DNA of 42,889 bases, from assembly GCA_017475765.1 (NCBI GenBank), contig JAFVEY010000043.1, positions 1 through 42,889 of the forward strand. Direction: 5' to 3'. A program made the position numbers and the translations under genes. Below are positions 39,262-42,889 of the stretch, one piece after another; the first letter of the stretch is position 1; the number at the start of each line of letters is the position of its first letter. The stretch comes from Clostridia bacterium. Lineage in GTDB: Bacteria; Bacillota; Clostridia; Oscillospirales; Acutalibacteraceae. The notes under the pieces were generated by a model, which saw nothing but the letters and a program-made list of their open reading frames with translations, was not told where the DNA came from and ran no database searches.

Positions 39262-40371
39262 ATGAATTTTTATGATTATAAGGAAAAATATTTTAAATTT
39301 CTTGAAAACGGCAGGCAGCGATGCAAAGGAATTCGCCTTGCAATTGATGCCGCATTGGAAACTCAGGATATTGACAATGCTTTAAGATTATATTATGAAT
39401 TTATTTCAGAGGATAATTTTGAATCCGACAGCTTTCAGGCTATCATCATATTCCCCGAATATCTGGCATTATTTGAAAAATATCCCGAATATCAGGATCA
39501 TCATGTAAGAAATCTGATGTGGGCATTCAAGTGGGTGGCAGGAAGCTCGGCGGATTTTTATCAGATACCTTTGCAACAGATATCGGATATTTACAGTCAG
39601 TATGAAAGCTACTGCACCAAATATCATTACAACAAACGCAGCCTTTACAGAAATATGTGGAATGATATGCTCAATCAGGGGATTGCTTCCTTTCCTCTTT
39701 CGCAAAGCATTACCGATTGTCATAAAAAGATGAATCAATATCCGAAAGACGGACTGAGCGAACCGGAATCCGGTGAAATTGATGATCTGGTAAAATATCT
39801 GCTCTTTGTTAAAAATGACATTGAGGCAGCCCTTGATACTGCTGAACCTATTTTTTCCGGCAGACAGTCCTGCAATGTTGTTCCGCATTATACCTACACC
39901 AATTTTGCAAAATATTATTTTGAAAACGGAGATATAGAAAGTGCCCGTTTTTTTGCGGAAAAAGCACTTCGTATTATTAACCGTGATTTCGGCGGAACAG
40001 AATCTATGGGACGCTACAAGGGGATGTGTATCTCGGTTTTTGCCTTCTGCAATATCCGTAAAAGCCTTAAATTTTTCAAAGGACAGATCAGGCACTATTA
40101 TACCAACCAATGCGGATTAGATAATTTCTATTTTTACAGGGGAGCATATCATTTGTTTATGCAGCTTGAAAAAAGCGGAGAGGACTGTGTCAGTCTGAAT
40201 TTTCCGTTGAGGGATGATGACATATATAGCGAAAGCGGAAAATATGCTGTATCTCAGCTTAAGGAATATTTCTTTGAAAAAACAAAATATATAGCTGACA
40301 GATTTGACGAAAGAAATCATAACTCTCATTTTAATTATATTCTTACAAAAGAATATCAATTCAATGAATAA
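39262..40371 (+). CDS. TPR-like helical protein, first paralogue of the HSP90 operon
   Basis: 369 residues, soluble, almost wholly helical. Starts FYDYKEKYFKFLENGRQRCKGIRLAID and carries repeat-like helix pairs (ALRLYYEFISED; YTYTNFAKYYFENGDIESARFFAEKALRIINRDFGG, a good TPR match). It ends ADRFDERNHNSHFNYILTKEY, closely parallel to the N-terminal half of the next gene, so the two arose by duplication. Known: TPR domains bind peptide tails, including those of HSP90 in eukaryotes. It could be a co-chaperone or client receptor for the HSP90 protein, which is inference. 14 bp after the HSP90 stop. Confidence 0.78.
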   Translation: MNFYDYKEKYFKFLENGRQRCKGIRLAIDAALETQDIDNALRLYYEFISEDNFESDSFQAIIIFPEYLALFEKYPEYQDHHVRNLMWAFKWVAGSSADFYQIPLQQISDIYSQYESYCTKYHYNKRSLYRNMWNDMLNQGIASFPLSQSITDCHKKMNQYPKDGLSEPESGEIDDLVKYLLFVKNDIEAALDTAEPIFSGRQSCNVVPHYTYTNFAKYYFENGDIESARFFAEKALRIINRDFGGTESMGRYKGMCISVFAFCNIRKSLKFFKGQIRHYYTNQCGLDNFYFYRGAYHLFMQLEKSGEDCVSLNFPLRDDDIYSESGKYAVSQLKEYFFEKTKYIADRFDERNHNSHFNYILTKEYQFNE

Positions 40372-40394
40372 AATTCAAACAAGGAGTGATATTA

Positions 40395-42512
40395 ATGGGA
40401 CTGAGTGAATATCAAAAGGAATTTTTTGACGGACTGCAACACGGTCTTCCAAGGCTAAAGGGTATCAAAAATGCTATTGATCATGCTTTGGAGCAACAGG
40501 ACACGGAGGGCGTTCTCGAACTCTATTATGAATATTTAGAGGAAGATGTGATTCATGGCAATTCCTATAAAGCGATTCTTATGTTCCCCGAATATGTGGG
40601 GTTCTTTGAAAAGCATCCGGAAGTACACGAGGATTATAACCATGATGTTATGTGGTCATATAAATGGATCCTCGGAAGTATCGAGGAATTTTATCAGATT
40701 CCGATGAGTCAGATAGAGAATATTTATAATCAGTATGTTGAATTCTGCAAGCGTTTCAATTACAGTCTGAGGTCATACTATAATATACTGTGGATGTTTA
40801 TTGACAGTTTTCTCGGTTCGGATCAGCAATTCTGCGGTCTGACAGCAAAGGAAGCCCATAAGAAAATGCTTCTTTCCAAAAGAGATAATCTTTGCGACTG
40901 CCGTGCCTGTGAAACTGCCGATGAGGTATATTATCATATCCATATTGAAAAGGATATGGAAAAGGGTCTTGAAATCGCAAAGCCTCTTCTTGAAGGCAGA
41001 CTGCACTGTACAAGCCAACCCCACGGAATGCTTGCCAATATAGCCGAAGCCTATCTTGAAGCCGGTGATCTTGAAAATGCCGATAAATATATCTCAAAGG
41101 CTGCAAGACTTATCAACAGGGATTTCGGAAACGAAGCCTCTCTTTTTACCAAAAAATCTCTGTGTATTCTCATACTTTCCTATGTTAAACCACAGGACGC
41201 AATGAGAATTTTCAGAAAAACACTTCCCTTTGTTCAGGAAAATGAAAGCGGCAATGAGCTTTTTGAATTTTATCGTGCTGCATACCATTTTATGGCTAAT
41301 CTTGAAGCCAATAATGTTGATATGATCAAATTAAAACTGCCCTTTAAAAATGACCCGATCTATCATGAGGATAATCTCTATAAACCCGGCGAGCTTAAAG
41401 ATTACTTCTATGAAAAGGCAAAGGAATATGCCGACAAATTTGATAAGAGAAACGGCAACAGCTTATTCAATCAAAGACTCGAACAAAAATATGAGCCCAA
41501 TTATGATAAGTATGTTCCGTATGAAGAAGCTCCCGACTGTCCTTATCTTGATTACATAAGAGAAAATATGGAGGATGGTAAGCTGCCATCAGATTTCTCC
41601 CTTCCGAATCCCGATAAGGATGATGAAGGCAACAGATATGATGACGGCGCCATGGACGGAATCCTTTTTTACCATTCCCACGCAGAGAAAAACGAACTGG
41701 GAGAACTGGAACAGATACTAGACCTTGCGGCAAAAGGTTCAGATACGGCTGCGGCTGCAAAAACCGAAAAATATCTGGAAAAGACAGGGTACAAAGCGCT
41801 GACACTTATAGATAATCTTCAGAATTATATTCTCTCACACACAGATAAGCTGCCTGCAAATGCAATTTACAGCTTTGCCATAGAGCTGACTGTCGCATCA
41901 AGAAATAAAGAGGCTGTCAAGCTCGGTCTTTCTATTTTAGAAATATTCTCCGATTATAACGATGCACTTCTGGAAGCGATAATGGATCTTGCAAGATGTG
42001 ATGAATTTTCTCTGTTCTGTATATGGGCAGTCAAAAATCTTGAAAACGGAAATGATCTCATTTTCCAGATTGCAAAGGACACCTTCGGTTGGGGAAGAAT
42101 TTTTGCCATCAATCAGCTTGAGCCAACAACAGATGAAATAAAATCGTGGCTTCTGCAGGAAGGAATCAAAAACAACATTTATTCGGGATATTCCGCCATT
42201 GCCGTTTTCCAGAAGGCTGATATCCACAAGCTGCTTGAAGATGGTCTTCCCCAGGAGCAGCTTACGCCTGTCGGCGCTGATATTGCCTATCTGATTCTTG
42301 ATGGTCCGACGATCGGAATCAAAGCATTTGAGGACGGAGAAAACATTGTCAATATGTATCTTGACAGCGCCGAAAAGCTGGAGATTGAGGAGATAGACCG
42401 CAGTATTCTGCAGATCATTGGTGCAAATTATGATAATGAAGCTGTAAGGACAAGAATAAGAGAAATGGGCATTGAGTTTGAAATAGCAGAAAAAGAAACC
42501 GAAGAGGAATAA
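40395..42512 (+). CDS. Large TPR/HEAT-like helical protein, second paralogue of the HSP90 operon
   Basis: 705 residues from the ATG at 40395 after AAGGAG; a GTG three codons earlier overlaps that site. Residues 1-370 align by eye with the preceding gene (RLKGIKNAIDHALEQQD; AEAYLEAGDLENADKYISKAARLINRDFG; ADKFDKRNGNSLFNQRLEQKY). A Pro/Asp-rich hinge (about 375-425) leads to a second helical domain (about 430-700) of HEAT-like pairs such as LGLSILEIFSDYNDALLEAIMDLARCDE. Ends in an acidic EKETEEE tail. No catalytic motif. Probably the scaffold or client-binding partner of the HSP90 protein. Confidence 0.78.
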   Translation: MGLSEYQKEFFDGLQHGLPRLKGIKNAIDHALEQQDTEGVLELYYEYLEEDVIHGNSYKAILMFPEYVGFFEKHPEVHEDYNHDVMWSYKWILGSIEEFYQIPMSQIENIYNQYVEFCKRFNYSLRSYYNILWMFIDSFLGSDQQFCGLTAKEAHKKMLLSKRDNLCDCRACETADEVYYHIHIEKDMEKGLEIAKPLLEGRLHCTSQPHGMLANIAEAYLEAGDLENADKYISKAARLINRDFGNEASLFTKKSLCILILSYVKPQDAMRIFRKTLPFVQENESGNELFEFYRAAYHFMANLEANNVDMIKLKLPFKNDPIYHEDNLYKPGELKDYFYEKAKEYADKFDKRNGNSLFNQRLEQKYEPNYDKYVPYEEAPDCPYLDYIRENMEDGKLPSDFSLPNPDKDDEGNRYDDGAMDGILFYHSHAEKNELGELEQILDLAAKGSDTAAAAKTEKYLEKTGYKALTLIDNLQNYILSHTDKLPANAIYSFAIELTVASRNKEAVKLGLSILEIFSDYNDALLEAIMDLARCDEFSLFCIWAVKNLENGNDLIFQIAKDTFGWGRIFAINQLEPTTDEIKSWLLQEGIKNNIYSGYSAIAVFQKADIHKLLEDGLPQEQLTPVGADIAYLILDGPTIGIKAFEDGENIVNMYLDSAEKLEIEEIDRSILQIIGANYDNEAVRTRIREMGIEFEIAEKETEEE

Positions 42513-42520
42513 AAAAACAA

Positions 42521-42566
42521 GTCCCTGCTGCTGAATGTATCGGCGGCAGGGATCTGTTTTTTCTTG
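42521..42566 (+). terminator. Terminator of the HSP90/TPR operon
   Basis: Stem TCCCTGCTG / CGGCAGGGA (42522-42530, 42544-42552, one G-U), then TCTGTTTTTT, 8 bp past the stop. Confidence 0.8.
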
Positions 42567-42610
42567 ACAGTATTTTATATTTAATTCAGTTCTTTCAATA
42601 TTTTTTGCTT

Positions 42611-42889
42611 TCAGTTGTACATAGCAAGCAGACCTTCAATTTCAATTTCAGACATTCCAAGCATATCAGAAAGTTGTTTGACAGAATTGCCCAGTTCAAT
42701 GAGTTTTTTCAGTAATTCCGCCTTACCTCTTGCTTCACCTCTTGCTTCACCTCTTGCTTCACCTCTTGCTTCACCTCTTGCTTCACTTTCTTTTCTTACA
42801 GCGATATCATACTGTTCACGCTGAGCCTGCTCATCAAATAAATCTGACAACATAGTTACTACCTCCTGTTTGTGTTGATTAAGAAAATC
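42611..42889 (-). CDS. C-terminal fragment of an Rpn-family-like protein (5' end beyond the window)
   Basis: Although an ATG at 42853 has AGGAGG before it, the frame stays open to the window edge: DFLNQHKQEVVTM continues in-frame, and the apparent ribosome-binding site is just the codons for QEVV. A longer gene running out of the window is therefore more likely. Visible: a charged helix (LSDLFDEQAQREQYDIAVRKE), five EARG repeats, and a C-terminal helix pair (LLKKLIELGNSVKQLSDMLG) of the kind seen at Rpn/transposase-like C-termini. The nuclease domain is outside the window. Confidence 0.6.
   Translation of the reverse strand, partial: DFLNQHKQEVVTMLSDLFDEQAQREQYDIAVRKESEARGEARGEARGEARGEARGKAELLKKLIELGNSVKQLSDMLGMSEIEIEGLLAMYN
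42726..42785 (-). repeat. Five tandem 12-bp in-frame repeats (EARG)
   Basis: Five identical 12-bp units (CCTCTTGCTTCA on the forward strand) encode EARG in the reverse-strand gene. The lack of synonymous change between copies suggests recent expansion by slippage. Confidence 0.92.

Noticed and set aside
42726-42785. CRISPR array
   Set aside because: 12-bp units with no spacers; an in-frame protein repeat.

Overview
The window looks like a chromosomal segment of a low-to-moderate-GC anaerobic Firmicute, probably a gut Clostridium-class organism near Ruminococcus/Oscillospiraceae. The support is: strong GGAGG ribosome-binding sites, consensus sigma-A promoters (TTGACA-17-TATAAT), frequent TTG starts, an RNase P RNA with A-type features, class C sortases with LPxTG-type pilins, and a fibro-slime/SpaA-type adhesin. 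The taxonomic call is inference; no marker gene fixes a genus. Both ends of the window cut through Rpn-like genes whose C-termini carry in-frame tandem repeats.

Layout. 1-2.1 kb: reverse-strand queuosine-salvage operon (radical SAM protein plus YhhQ transporter) behind a leader that looks like a riboswitch ending in a terminator. 2.2-4.7 kb: malic enzyme, RNase P RNA (rnpB) and a DUF308 membrane protein. 4.8-9.8 kb, reverse: a small membrane protein and a GNAT, then a four-gene cluster of TIM44-like zinc-ribbon protein, SPFH/zinc-ribbon protein, TFIIB-type zinc-ribbon membrane protein and a small secreted/membrane protein, resembling Bacillus ydjGHI without pspA. 9.9-11 kb: VanY-like M15 peptidase. 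11.2-21.7 kb, reverse: a sortase-assembled pilus operon (giant tip adhesin split by one in-frame TGA, LPGTG backbone pilin, two class C sortases, and a last pilin with a degenerate sorting signal). 22.1-25.3 kb: an unusual lipoprotein, a HAD phosphatase and QueH, a second queuosine gene. 25.3-27.2 kb: lipoprotein, two candidate structured RNAs on opposite strands, and tRNA-Met and tRNA-Glu. 27.2-32.2 kb, reverse: a GNAT with a small gene, then the housekeeping operon (unknown gene, rbfA, nrnA, truB, ribF, Gly-rich membrane protein). 32.3-37.2 kb: assorted forward genes (secreted protein, SDR, HD-GYP, flavoprotein, GNAT) and a MITE-like element. 37.4-42.5 kb: a self-contained three-gene operon of a divergent HSP90-type ATPase and two paralogous TPR-like helical proteins.

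Best candidates for new biology: the HSP90 plus paired TPR-like operon; the pilus operon with a TGA-split, possibly carbohydrate-binding tip protein and a perfect predicted pseudoknot just before the backbone pilin; the QueL-like/YhhQ operon with its leader, alongside a distant QueH; and the divergent pair of structured RNAs near 26.2 kb. All functions are read from sequence motifs and remembered families; no database search or folding program was run.
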